Source: UBA2108 sp002713215
Lineage (GTDB): Bacteria; Bacteroidota; Bacteroidia; Flavobacteriales_G; Salibacteraceae
NCBI GenBank assembly: GCA_937891015.1
Contig: CALAPY010000016.1
Span: forward strand, 1 to 28,770
DNA: 28,770 nucleotides
Reading direction: 5' to 3'
Shown: positions 9,701 through 16,023 of the stretch, piece by piece
Position numbering within the stretch: the stretch's first letter is position 1
How the letters are laid out: every line of letters starts with the position of its first letter
Notes under the pieces: generated by a model
What the model saw: the letters and a program-made list of their open reading frames with translations, nothing else
Database searches by the model: none
What the model was told of the DNA's origin: nothing
Program-made: the position numbers and the translations under genes

Positions 9701-10359
9701 TTGCCGTCTTTATCATAGGATGCGAAAGCAGAATGATAGCTTGAACCGCCTGTAAGTGTTGTGGAGCCAAATTTTATAGAAGTTTTATAGGAAACACTCA
9801 GTACAATATCACCATTAGCACTGACTGAAACTTTAGGCCTGTTTCTATTATTCACCGGAGCAGTATTTACTCCTTTGTACACTTGTGCGGTTCTTAACCA
9901 ATAAATATGGCCTGAAGTATCATACTTGGCAATAAAAATAACACCTTCATTATTTGGTGCCGGCGCATTTATTGTATCAAACTTAGCATCGATACTTGTA
10001 TAAGAACCAACTAAGATAAATGTCGAATCAGACAACATTTCAATGTCGGATCCTATGTCATTACCTGTGCCGCCAAAGGATACTGTCCAAAGGTTATTTC
10101 CTGAATAATCATGTTTAACAATGTAGCCTTCAAGTAGACGTCTGGACCAGGGCCAAATGGTATCATTTCCCCATTTTGGGTAATCGTAACTAATGTAAAT
10201 TCCACCAGTTGAATAAGAGTTCCCTGCTTCATCTACGGTAATTCCCAAACCACCGTCATAACTGATTCCTCCACCTGCTTTCAACCAGTCAACTTGTTGT
10301 GTATGACCAGCATAGCTAAAGCTTAGCAGCAAAGTCCAAAAGAATAGAGTTCGAAGCAT
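3709..10359 (-). CDS. Giant T9SS-secreted protein: propeller plus about 20 Ig-like repeats
   Basis: A 2216-residue exported protein. Residues 1-20 form a signal peptide (MLRTLFFWTLLLSFSYAGHTQ). Residues about 22-475 form seven SBBP-type blades, most with W(A/L)K..., IAVD-x-x-(G/N)-x-x-Y-x-(S/T)-G and KF/LG units, so a seven-blade propeller. From about residue 570 to 2060 come some 20 tandem repeats of 72-76 residues. Each starts near a (V/I)C and contains LSGGxPxGGxYSGxGV, F-x-P, AGxGTHxIxY and TDxNxCxDS; the two conserved cysteines per repeat suggest a disulfide. Residues about 2131-2216 (FSLYPNPNNGQF... to VLKIEIGEQVYFERITIQR) are a type A T9SS sorting domain, so the mature protein should cross the outer membrane and be anchored or released. 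The role is probably adhesion or a surface stalk; no enzyme domain is seen. It lies alone on the minus strand. Confidence 0.93.
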   Translation of the reverse strand: MLRTLFFWTLLLSFSYAGHTQQVDWLKAGGGISYDGGLGITVDEAGNSYSTGGIYISYDYPKWGNDTIWPWSRRLLEGYIVKHDYSGNNLWTVSFGGTGNDIGSDIEMLSDSTFILVGSYTSIDAKFDTINAPAPNNEGVIFIAKYDTSGHIYWLRTAQVYKGVNTAPVNNRNRPKVSVSANGDIVLSVSYKTSIKFGSTTLTGGSSYHSAFASYDKDGNLKWAKSLISKSIDRTFNVTSDASGNFYTSGNFFDTLKLGNVTLTTGGTTTSRIFVAKFDTAGNAVWAKKHGTNNFDEAFGIAVDKFNHLFVSGRFNYTVKFGTINLSTNTYSGNSWDNYVVMFDTSGTAKWAKAFGGLGTPSTSNYNDRCFIVGVDNQGNAGLSGMFGASLGKFGKDTVLGANAAPNIFISLVDSSGNFKWTVTGTSQTFLQNLAEDIAIDTSNNVYVTAAASPPFVFSGKLHAFGAGNTDAFIVKITDCSDADTAEIYSGVTQVCVGDSVKLWSNNDPNLKYQWLGNGGPLFLQTDSVYNAKLKAEYSVLVSDEGCLDTSQSIKVTINPLPTVSISSFPSICLGQSNVTLNQGIPKGGIYKGKGITSDSIFNPNFAGLGTHSITYVYSDSIGCTDSATKSLGVGGTTAYFAALSAVCENAPSYKLTGGFPLGGRYVGPGMINDSIFDPGVAGSGAHNIHYVYTDFGCSDTATQTIQVDSTPGSSLSGVPVQCVSTFSVSLLPYGSPSGGVYFGSAVIGSNFYPSISGTGTFAVGYTNNNGQCPDTAYTTVMVGAPTSSLDTFPNVCFNDSSFTLSGGLPVGGTYYINNTGFTVFNPAFHGVGNHEVKYVISSCGADTSTKYIQVDSIPNVILSSLSPICAGAPGFSLGGGSPSGGVFSGTGVSLGGFSPSTAGAGTHTITYTYSDANSCSNKAVQPQLVHAQPTVSLAAIAHVCIDNGLVALSGGAPTPGTYSGNGVVGSNFNPASTGIGTHTITYKHSDSNGCTDSSTNTIQVFGLPTVNLSNQNDVCIDQVKFTLSGGSPSGGTFSGSGVSAGMFDPAIAGIGTHAITYKFTDSKGCSDTSVKSITVNPLPTVSFGTLTPVCENAQDFSLNTGSPSGGIYTGFGVFSGDFSPSSAKSGTHLLSYIFTDTNNCTNSDTSSQVVYGQPTVSFTSLGAICIDNGILTLSGGSPISGTYSGKGVSGVNFNPVVAGIGTHSIKYSYTDSNNCQDSASKWITVNPLPTVSFGPLNPVCSNLDSLVLSGGSPGSGIYSGTGVSSGSFKPNIAGVGTHTISYSFTDSNNCSNSDTSIQVVNLAPSVSMASLSSVCAGSQSFAIAGGSPGGGTYSGTGVSSNVFSPSIAGSGFHWVTYTLIDTNSCSDTASSIIQVYAQPMVTLSSMAGVCINTPSFNLAGGSPSGGSYRLNGATTTSVNPGSLGIGTHTISYVYTDLNACTDSATQNLTVDSTPTVVFSRLANLCFGAPVFTLKAATPVGGKYSGTGVINDTIFSSQLAGPGSYSIKYVYENSKGCKDSASQSILVDTLPQITFSLNDSICANADSLLLTTQPSGGQFSGSGVSGNYFNPGIVSSGYQSISYSMVGGNGCTNNVTDSIRVDSVTSLSFSLFDSICANASPVMLAGGLPLGGNYSGTQVLSGIYTPTLLGNATDTVKYTFTNAFGCSDSVAESVRVDSVAVVAFSSISPMCENESMVLSGGAPLGGNYSGKNVSGGIFSPADTGLYRLQYKFSNSFGCSDSSFSLVRVNELPQVNLTTLGSVCLNTPYFKLNNGTPTGGKYKGRGVLNDSLYNPVLVGVGNDTLKYVFVDSNGCSDSNSIVVTIDSVPIVSLDSLPIQCIEAASYRLSQGQPSGGVYYGVGVVSNEFHAKTAGYGNFKLKYVYTNSRMCSDSAFRNVVVDSILKITSLIQPDVCEGQDSVKLKGGIPSGGKYFGAGVFEDTLFSATQLKLGSTTLHYTLASECGMDTSSVVFRINGNPVITLDSLPPFCISNETSIELSNGLPKGGTYLVNGKAVTQVDVLPNKTKYYFEYQYTDSNLCQSSKTQFINVFTKPIPTIGGDTSFCQGDSLKLFANRGMKFYIWNKDTTGMNFSLPFYSVPLGTSSVTLKVVDVNGCSNESNYEITTKNCGLEFSLYPNPNNGQFTLRFEGVEEEKIQVTIYDSRGRTIVEHSALTRMGYNAMVFNMKKVFSGVYVLKIEIGEQVYFERITIQR

Positions 10360-10578
10360 TTAGTACAGTTGAAGCAAGGAATTTACTATTATTTTTTGAC
10401 ATTAAACCAAAATTTACTCACTGATTAATCTCCATTTTTGTGAATCCCTGCTTCCAATGTATGAGTGTGACAAATACTCTGAATTTCAGTCTATTAACAG
10501 GCGATAATGAAAAATTAAACATCATTATTATAAGCTAAAAATGATGGATTTTATACCAACCCTCAGCCACCTACTTCC

Positions 10579-10608
10579 TTGTTCACTAACCAATATTCAA
10601 TACCTTCG
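10579..10608 (+). promoter_or_regulatory. Promoter of the flavin split-barrel gene
   Basis: TTG at 10579-10581 and TACCTTCG at 10601-10608 are separated by 19 bases, which fits the TTG-N17-23-TAnnTTTG layout with one deviation (C for T). It lies inside the possible N-terminal extension of the next gene, supporting the start at 10619. The rest of the 259-base divergent gap 10360-10618 shows nothing else convincing. Confidence 0.4.
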
Positions 10609-10618
10609 ATTCCTAATT

Positions 10619-11152
10619 ATGGCGAAAACAAAATCACTCGAAAAAAGGCACAGGACCTTTATTGAAGATCAAAAAATGTTCTTTGTAGCAACCACACCCG
10701 ATTCAGGGCGCATTAACCTATCTCCAAAGGGCATGGACTCGTTTAGAATAGTTGATGAAACCACCGTGCTCTGGATGAACTTAACCGGCAGTGGGAACGA
10801 AACCCAGGCCCATGTTGCAGAAAATGGTAGAATGACCATTATGTTTTGCGCATTTGAAGGTGCACCTAATATTTTGAGACTTTATGGGGAGGCCTCTTTT
10901 ATTCTACCTGGTGATAACCGGTGGGATGACTGTATTTCAAAATTCCCAAAAATGCTTGGAACAAGGCAATTTTTTGAATTGAAAATAGATCTTATCCAGA
11001 CGTCTTGCGGGTTTGCAGTTCCCTTGTATGAATACGAAGGCCAGAGAGATACATTAACCAAATGGTCGGAACACAAAGGCGAGCAGGGAATTCGGGACTA
11101 TTGGGACAAAAAAAATAAGATAAGCCTGGACGACAAACCGATCAAATTTTGA
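10619..11152 (+). CDS. Pyridoxamine 5'-phosphate oxidase-family (FMN split-barrel) protein
   Basis: A 177-residue cytoplasmic protein of the PNPOx-like flavin-binding split-barrel superfamily. Features seen are the early FVATTPDSGRINLSPKGMDSFRIVD strand-turn-strand block, LWMNLTGSGNETQAHVAENGRMTIMFCAFEG, and FELKIDLIQTSCGFAVPLYEY near the end, as in the family often annotated as general-stress or putative PNPOx proteins. The substrate is unknown; FMN or F420 binding is inferred from the family. I choose the ATG at 10619 (MAKTKSLEKRHRTF) over an in-frame ATG at 10541, because the residues between are not family-like and a candidate promoter sits at 10579-10608. It is monocistronic and convergent with the gene at 11213. 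Confidence 0.85.
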   Translation: MAKTKSLEKRHRTFIEDQKMFFVATTPDSGRINLSPKGMDSFRIVDETTVLWMNLTGSGNETQAHVAENGRMTIMFCAFEGAPNILRLYGEASFILPGDNRWDDCISKFPKMLGTRQFFELKIDLIQTSCGFAVPLYEYEGQRDTLTKWSEHKGEQGIRDYWDKKNKISLDDKPIKF

Positions 11153-11212
11153 TGTCGATTTTATTCTATGCAGTATTCAGCTATAACTTAGATGGGCTAT
11201 TGCACCAAATCT

Positions 11213-12496
11213 TTAATCAACAACTAGTTTAACGGTTTGAACTTGCTCACCAGAAATGGTCAAAAAATACAGCCCTGCTGACAGATTCATTGCATCCAAA
11301 TTAATTGCTTCGCCTCTTTGCAATGAGCCCTTGCAAAGTAATTTACCCGTATAGGATGTTAGGAAAACTTCACCGTGAATATTCCCGGTAAAGTAAACCT
11401 GACCACTTCGGGAAACCGGGTTGGGATAGGCCATTATCCTGATATCTTCAACAGGTCTGCCAATGGAAAGGTCCTTATCCTCCACAACAAAAACATTAAC
11501 TGTTCCTGCAGAATACATGGTAGTACCATTGGACTCCAACAAGGTCAGGCCAAATTTCTCTTTATGACTGATAGACCAGGTTTTACCCCCGTCAATAGTC
11601 ATATATATATAACCTTTGGTTGTGGCCAGGTAACCAATTTTTGGGTCTCTAAAATAAAAGTCGGAGGCATTATCGGAGCTATCCTTTAGAAATGAAAGTG
11701 TAACCGTATCCCAGGACGCCCCCTGATTGAAGGTCTTATAAATCCGCTGACCATAAAACCAGTTGTTCTCTTCCATGGCTATCGCCAGGTTGTTGCTCAC
11801 CTGTTGCACTTTTCCAATGGAAGTATTTGATGAATCAAAAACAAGTGAGTCCCATGTGTTACCTCCATTAGAAGTAGTATAGATGGCTCCTTTATAGGCA
11901 AAAGAGCCATCCCATGCTCCTACAATTCCATAATCATTATCGTAAAAATCCATATCCTTTACTCCTCCATAACTAAACCCGGCAAGCGTTTTAGTTTTCC
12001 AGGAACTCCCCCCGTTCTTTGTGCTAAAGACTTTGTTTGCAGTTGCATAATAGCCAACCTGTTCGCTTGGGAAATTGACCCGGGCAACCCCCGATCCATT
12101 TTGTGTTGCTCCCGGGCCAATGCTATCCCAAGAATTTCCACCATCTTTCGTTTTATACAAGTAGGTGGATCTACGAGGTGAAAATTTTGCAAAGGCAATA
12201 AAGCCAATGTCTTCATTTACAAAAGACAAATTGTGCAGGTTAGAATTTTTGAAGACAATTGTGTCCGATGATATTTTTGTCCAGCTTAATCCAGCGTCTG
12301 TACTTTTATAAAGCAATTGTTGTCCCGATCCGCGATCCATGTAACTATAGGCTACATCGCGGCTTGGAAAAGTGATCTCGTTTACTCGCAATCCCTCTTG
12401 CGTAGAGATGTTTCTCCATTGAGCATTTGCAACATTTCCCATGAATAATAGTCCTATGGCTATTAGTTTACACAACAAAAATTTAGAGTACTTCAT
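11213..12496 (-). CDS. T9SS-secreted protein with Asp-box (BNR/Ycf48-like) repeats
   Basis: A 427-residue exported protein. The signal peptide is MKYSKFLLCKLIAIGLLFMG with cleavage likely after the following NVANA. Residues about 28-340 form a propeller with repeated Asp boxes: YKSTDAGLSW, YKTKDGGNSW, FSTKNGGSSW, YTTSNGGNTW, YKTFNQGASW and YMTIDGGKTW. This is the S/T-x-D/N-x-G-x-S/T-W pattern of sialidase-like and Ycf48-like propellers. Residues about 350-427 (IMAYPNPVSRSGQVYF ... GLYFLTISGEQVQTVKLVVD) are a type A T9SS sorting domain. There is no catalytic domain beyond the propeller and the Asp boxes alone do not prove sialidase activity, so the biological role is open. It is transcribed alone, divergent from feoA. 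Confidence 0.9.
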   Translation of the reverse strand: MKYSKFLLCKLIAIGLLFMGNVANAQWRNISTQEGLRVNEITFPSRDVAYSYMDRGSGQQLLYKSTDAGLSWTKISSDTIVFKNSNLHNLSFVNEDIGFIAFAKFSPRRSTYLYKTKDGGNSWDSIGPGATQNGSGVARVNFPSEQVGYYATANKVFSTKNGGSSWKTKTLAGFSYGGVKDMDFYDNDYGIVGAWDGSFAYKGAIYTTSNGGNTWDSLVFDSSNTSIGKVQQVSNNLAIAMEENNWFYGQRIYKTFNQGASWDTVTLSFLKDSSDNASDFYFRDPKIGYLATTKGYIYMTIDGGKTWSISHKEKFGLTLLESNGTTMYSAGTVNVFVVEDKDLSIGRPVEDIRIMAYPNPVSRSGQVYFTGNIHGEVFLTSYTGKLLCKGSLQRGEAINLDAMNLSAGLYFLTISGEQVQTVKLVVD

Positions 12497-12549
12497 AATG
12501 CCGTTGTTTTATTTGAAAGACAAATTACGCCACTTCATATTCAAACCTA

Positions 12550-12565
12550 TGGTGTTTTTACACCA
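12550..12565. repeat. Perfect hairpin upstream of feoA
   Basis: TGGTGT and ACACCA are perfect arms around TTTT. It lies in the 200-base gap between the divergent T9SS gene and feoA, about 95 bases ahead of the feo promoter. The function is unknown; it could be an operator or a secondary structure. Confidence 0.4.
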
Positions 12566-12614
12566 ATGGGTTGCACAAATTCCCGTAAAGGGTTTCGTTC
12601 ATAAGTAAACTTTC

Positions 12615-12639
12615 GATATTGGATATTGGATATTGGATA
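12615..12639 (+). repeat. GATATTG tandem repeat upstream of feoA
   Basis: Three perfect tandem copies of the 7-mer GATATTG (12615-12635) followed by a partial fourth (GATA). They end five bases before the feo dyad. A slippage-prone heptamer at this position could alter spacing for an upstream activator. Confidence 0.7.
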
Positions 12640-12643
12640 ATCT

Positions 12644-12659
12644 TACCTATTTCTAGGTA
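12644..12659. promoter_or_regulatory. Dyad TACCTA-N4-TAGGTA at the feoAB promoter
   Basis: TACCTA (12644-12649) and TAGGTA (12654-12659) flank TTTC. The dyad abuts the candidate -33 TTG at 12660-12662, a classic place for a repressor or activator. A second overlapping imperfect dyad, TAGG...CCTA, spans 12654-12666 and recalls DtxR/MntR-family boxes. The same 6-4-6 dyad stands upstream of suf at 2999-3014. Confidence 0.5.
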
Positions 12660-12689
12660 TTGCCTAATGCCAGAATAACATAAACTTTG
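12660..12689 (+). promoter_or_regulatory. feoAB promoter
   Basis: TTG at 12660-12662 and TAAACTTTG at 12681-12689 (one base longer than TAnnTTTG) with 18 bases between. It ends seven bases before the feoA ATG, implying a very short leader. Confidence 0.4.
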
Positions 12690-12696
12690 CACACCC

Positions 12697-12921
12697 ATGT
12701 TTTTGGAGCAAGCACCTATAAAAATTGAGCTTTGTCTGGAAGATGTATCGGATACAACGCTTCAGGTTAAACTACTGGAAATGGGTTTCTCTATTGGTTC
12801 CAAAATCCAACTAATTCGACGTGCTCCATTCAATGGACCATATACCATTGGAAACCATAAATCACAAGTTATTCTGCGCAAAGAGGACGCCAGGCTTATT
12901 TCTGTTTCTAAGCTCAATTGA
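12697..12921 (+). CDS. feoA: FeoA, ferrous iron transport accessory protein
   Basis: A 74-residue cytoplasmic protein with the SH3-like FeoA fold, which associates with the FeoB transporter and modulates it. The family pattern is visible: an early hydrophobic strand, VKLLEMGFSIGSKIQLIRRAPFNGPYTIGNHKSQVILRKEDARLISV, including the L-x-x-M-G-(F/L)-x-x-G core and the final I/V-x-L-R-x-x-x-A block. The ATG at 12697 gives the usual family length. It precedes feoB with the overlap TGATG, so the two are translationally coupled. Regulation is probably metal-dependent through the dyad at 12644-12659. No feoC follows feoB. Confidence 0.95.
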   Translation: MFLEQAPIKIELCLEDVSDTTLQVKLLEMGFSIGSKIQLIRRAPFNGPYTIGNHKSQVILRKEDARLISVSKLN

Positions 12922-14900
12922 TGGACGCACTTTTAGTAGGCAATCCCAATTGTGGTAAAACATCACTGTTTAATCAGCTTACCGGGCTCAATCAAAAAGT
13001 AGGAAACTACCCTGGGATAACGGTTGAAAAGCGTGAAGGTTATTTCAAGCAGAACGACGAGGAAATCAGCGTAACGGACCTTCCTGGTATTTATAGCCTG
13101 TATCCCGGAAGCGAGGATGAAAAAATTGCTGTACAGGCTCTTCTTGCTGCTGTTAATAAACCCTCCACGTTGGTGCTTTGCGTAATTGATATCAAAACTC
13201 CTCATAAAAATCTGCTGCTTTTATCCCAAATCGCTGAATTTGGGATTCCCCTGGTTGGAATACTTAATTACAGAAGAAAGAGCAAACCCGAGGAAATCGA
13301 TAACTGGCATAAAAACCTGACAACTCATTATAACCTTTCCTTTGTTAAGGTAAATGCCAATAGCGGAAAAGGAATCGACGACTTAAAAAGTACCATAGTA
13401 GATCAACAAGCATGGGCACAACCAGAAATTAAAACATCAATACAAAACCTACCTTATGATCAATGGATCAAAAAAGCACTGGAAGAATCAGGGAAGCAGA
13501 CAGTTCAGAGCATTACGCAAGACCTAAGAAAAAAACTGGAATGGATCGATGCTATCTTTCCTTCTAGTGAAAATGCGATTGAAACAAAAGGTGCTAATCC
13601 AAGTTTCAACCGATCAGCAAAACTCGACTCCCTCCTTATGCATCCATTGTGGGGATACGTTCTGTTTTCTGCTTTTCTACTGATTATTTTTCAGGCGATT
13701 TTCTCCTGGTCAGCCTATCCCATGGACCTTATTGAGTATGGATTTGGTGCCTTGTCAACCCAACTTCAAAACATACTTCCCTCCAACTTTATCACCAATT
13801 CAATTACTGATGGAATTATCCCGGGACTTGCCGGGGTAGTTGTTTTTGTTCCGCAAATTGCCTTCCTCTTTTTATTCATCGCCCTTTTTGAAGAATCGGG
13901 TTATATGAGCCGGGTCGTCTATTTGATGGATCGGCTGGTAAAACCATTTGGGCTTTCGGGTAAAAGCGTAGTGCCTTTAATTTCAGGATATGCCTGCGCC
14001 ATACCGGCTATTATGTCAACACGAACCATTAAACATCCACGCGAGCGGCTTATTACCATGTTGGTCATCCCCTTTATGACCTGCTCGGCGAGAATTCCTG
14101 TTTACACCACATTAATAGCCCTGATGGTTTCCTCCGAAGCGAAGCTGGGGTTTCTTAATGTTCAGGGGCTGGTACTTTTTGCAATGTACTTTTTTGGGGC
14201 TTTCATGTCCTTTTTTATTGCTCTTATTTCTAACAAAATATTGGCAGGAAAGGGGCGGTCCTTATTGTTAATGGAATTACCCAATTACAAGATTCCTTCT
14301 TTTAAAACCATTACGCTAACCATGTACGAAAAAAGTAAATCCTTTGTCCTGCAGGCCGGTAAAGTGATTTTGCTCGTTTCATTGGTTTTATACTTTATGG
14401 CCAACATTGGATTCAACGAAACATTTGAAAGAATTGAGAACAACGACCCGACGTTAGTTCAGAATTTAAGCCCCAATGAAGTTGCCAAACTAAAATTGGA
14501 AAATAGCCTTATTGGTCAACTTGGTAAGGGCATTGAACCAGCCATTAAACCATTGGGTTATGATTGGAAAATTGGTATTTCCTTAATTACCTCCTTCGCA
14601 GCACGCGAAGTTTTTGTGGGGACAATGGCTACCATTTATGCATTGGAGGAAGATGGAGAAGATACAAGCTCCATTGTGCAACAGATGAGAAACGACCGGG
14701 ATGAAAATGGTGACCCGAAATATTCATTGGCCGTTATTCTAAGCTTACTGGTTTTCTATGCTTTAGCGATGCAATGCCTGGGAACGGTTGCGGTAATGAA
14801 TAAAGAAACCCAGGGATGGAAATGGCCAATAATTCAATTGGTAGTTGCGAGTGGAACGGCCTATGTGCTTGCTTTCATCGTATTTCAAATCTTTAAATAG
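12921..14900 (+). CDS. feoB: FeoB, ferrous iron transporter with atypical G4 motif
   Basis: A 659-residue inner-membrane Fe2+ transporter. The ATG at 12921-12923 overlaps the feoA TGA by one base. The N-terminal G domain has G1 GNPNCGKTS (residues 7-15), switch I NYPGITVE and G3 DLPG (53-56). The expected G4 motif N-x-x-D reads N116-Y-R-R119, lacking the aspartate that specifies guanine. G5 reads NANSGKG. Residues about 230-655 form the membrane domain with two gate regions: SGYACAIPAIMSTR, LVIPFMTCSARIPVY and SFAAREVFVGTMATIY, all normal for the family. Length is shorter than E. coli FeoB, as is common in Bacteroidota. Since the channel is well conserved, this is an intact transporter with an unusual nucleotide site rather than a pseudogene. 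Confidence 0.95.
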   Translation: MDALLVGNPNCGKTSLFNQLTGLNQKVGNYPGITVEKREGYFKQNDEEISVTDLPGIYSLYPGSEDEKIAVQALLAAVNKPSTLVLCVIDIKTPHKNLLLLSQIAEFGIPLVGILNYRRKSKPEEIDNWHKNLTTHYNLSFVKVNANSGKGIDDLKSTIVDQQAWAQPEIKTSIQNLPYDQWIKKALEESGKQTVQSITQDLRKKLEWIDAIFPSSENAIETKGANPSFNRSAKLDSLLMHPLWGYVLFSAFLLIIFQAIFSWSAYPMDLIEYGFGALSTQLQNILPSNFITNSITDGIIPGLAGVVVFVPQIAFLFLFIALFEESGYMSRVVYLMDRLVKPFGLSGKSVVPLISGYACAIPAIMSTRTIKHPRERLITMLVIPFMTCSARIPVYTTLIALMVSSEAKLGFLNVQGLVLFAMYFFGAFMSFFIALISNKILAGKGRSLLLMELPNYKIPSFKTITLTMYEKSKSFVLQAGKVILLVSLVLYFMANIGFNETFERIENNDPTLVQNLSPNEVAKLKLENSLIGQLGKGIEPAIKPLGYDWKIGISLITSFAAREVFVGTMATIYALEEDGEDTSSIVQQMRNDRDENGDPKYSLAVILSLLVFYALAMQCLGTVAVMNKETQGWKWPIIQLVVASGTAYVLAFIVFQIFK

Positions 14901-14919
14901 CGGTTGCTAACAATAAACC

Positions 14920-14927
14920 TACTTTTG
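14920..14927 (+). promoter_or_regulatory. -7 promoter element of thiL
   Basis: TACTTTTG is an exact TAnnTTTG match, 20 bases after the feoB stop and 17 bases ahead of the thiL ATG. No properly spaced TTG was found. It suggests thiL can be transcribed separately from feoAB. Confidence 0.4.
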
Positions 14928-14944
14928 CAGCAAAATTGAACACC

Positions 14945-15994
14945 ATGTTGGCAGGGTCAGAAGATAGAACAGAGCTGGAAGAGCTTGGAGAATTTGGATT
15001 AATCGATCATTTAACCAAAGGCTTGGAAAATGTAAATTCCTCAACCGTTAAAGGGGTTGGTGACGATGCGGCGGTAATTGATTCTGGTGACAAGTACACC
15101 CTGGTAAGCACAGACATGTTAATAGAGGGAGTACACTTCGATTTGATGTATGCCCCCATGAAACATCTAGGCTACAAAGCTGTGGTCGTTAATTTTTCTG
15201 ACATCTACGCCATGAATGGACATCCGAAACAAATCACAGTTTCCTTGGCTATAAGCAATCGGTTTTCAGTCGAAGCGCTAGATGAGTTCTATGCAGGCGT
15301 TAAGCTGGCATGTGAATTATACAAAGTTGACTTGGTGGGTGGTGATACAACTTCATCATTAAGCGGGCTGTGTGTTTCCATTACTGCCATTGGAGAAGTA
15401 GAAAAGGATAAAATAGTATACCGAAACGGAGCCAATGAAAATGACTTGATCTGCGTAAGTGGAGATTTAGGTGCTGCATATGTGGGGCTTCAGTTGTTGG
15501 AAAGAGAAAAGCAAATTTTCAAAGAGAACTCAAACATTCAGCCTGATTTAGAAGGTATGGACTATGTACTTGAAAGGCAATTGAAACCAGAGGCTAGAAA
15601 GGCAGTGGTAGAAATGCTAGAAAAGGCTGAAGTATTGCCTACCTCAATGATTGATGTTTCCGATGGGTTGGCTTCTGAATTGCTGCACATTGCCAGTCAT
15701 TCGAATTGTGGCGTTGCCATTTACGAAGACAAATTACCCATTGATCCTGCAACCGTTTCAGGTGCTGAAAACTTAGGCCTTGATGGCACCGTTGCAGCTC
15801 TTAACGGGGGTGAAGATTATGAGTTGTTGTTTACCATTCCTCAAATTCATTTTGAAACCGTTCGTGTCATGGAAGGAATATCAATCATTGGCCACATTAA
15901 TGACCGCGAATCGGGTTACAACATGATTTCTAAGGGAAATAGCATTATTCCGCTCACAGCGCAAGGGTGGGATTCTTTTTTGAGCAACAATTAG
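14945..15994 (+). CDS. thiL: Thiamine-monophosphate kinase
   Basis: A 349-residue cytoplasmic kinase that converts thiamine monophosphate to thiamine pyrophosphate using ATP, the last step of the pathway. Family motifs in order are VGDDAAVID, STDMLIEGVHFDL, AVVVNFSDIYAMNG, VDLVGGDTTSS, MIDVSDGLASELLHI and ALNGGEDYELLFTIP, covering the Mg/ATP sites typical of the PurM/ThiL superfamily. I use the ATG at 14945 (MLAGSEDRTEL); an in-frame TTG three codons upstream is also possible. It stands 44 bases downstream of feoB on the same strand but has its own -7 element. No other thi gene is in the window. Length and motifs are complete, so it should be active. Confidence 0.96.
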   Translation: MLAGSEDRTELEELGEFGLIDHLTKGLENVNSSTVKGVGDDAAVIDSGDKYTLVSTDMLIEGVHFDLMYAPMKHLGYKAVVVNFSDIYAMNGHPKQITVSLAISNRFSVEALDEFYAGVKLACELYKVDLVGGDTTSSLSGLCVSITAIGEVEKDKIVYRNGANENDLICVSGDLGAAYVGLQLLEREKQIFKENSNIQPDLEGMDYVLERQLKPEARKAVVEMLEKAEVLPTSMIDVSDGLASELLHIASHSNCGVAIYEDKLPIDPATVSGAENLGLDGTVAALNGGEDYELLFTIPQIHFETVRVMEGISIIGHINDRESGYNMISKGNSIIPLTAQGWDSFLSNN

Positions 15995-15995
15995 T

Positions 15996-16023
15996 AACCC
16001 TGACGGGGTTCTAACCTTTTTTT
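15996..16023 (+). terminator. Short terminator after thiL
   Basis: AACCC (15996-16000) and GGGTT (16006-16010) form a 5-bp stem around TGACG; after CTAACC comes a run of seven T (16017-16023). It overlaps the end of the convergent kinase gene. The stem is short, so efficiency is doubtful. Confidence 0.4.

Noticed and set aside
3709..10359. Possible CRISPR-like periodicity
   Set aside because: The period is about 220 bases and reflects protein repeats in an open reading frame; there are no short identical repeats with unique spacers and no cas genes.
10504..10528. ATAATGA and TCATTAT inverted arms resembling split Fur-box halves
   Set aside because: The 11-base spacer is wrong for a Fur site, the region is very AT-rich, and neither neighbour is iron-related.
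10541..10618. Upstream ATG for the flavin split-barrel gene
   Set aside because: The 26 extra residues do not look like the family and contain a candidate promoter; the ATG at 10619 fits better.
11213..12496. Sialidase activity for the Asp-box protein
   Set aside because: Asp boxes occur in many propellers; no arginine triad or catalytic tyrosine pattern could be identified by eye.
12921..14900. feoB as a decaying pseudogene because of its G4 motif
   Set aside because: The frame is intact over 659 residues and all pore and gate motifs are conserved, so it is reported as an atypical but intact transporter.
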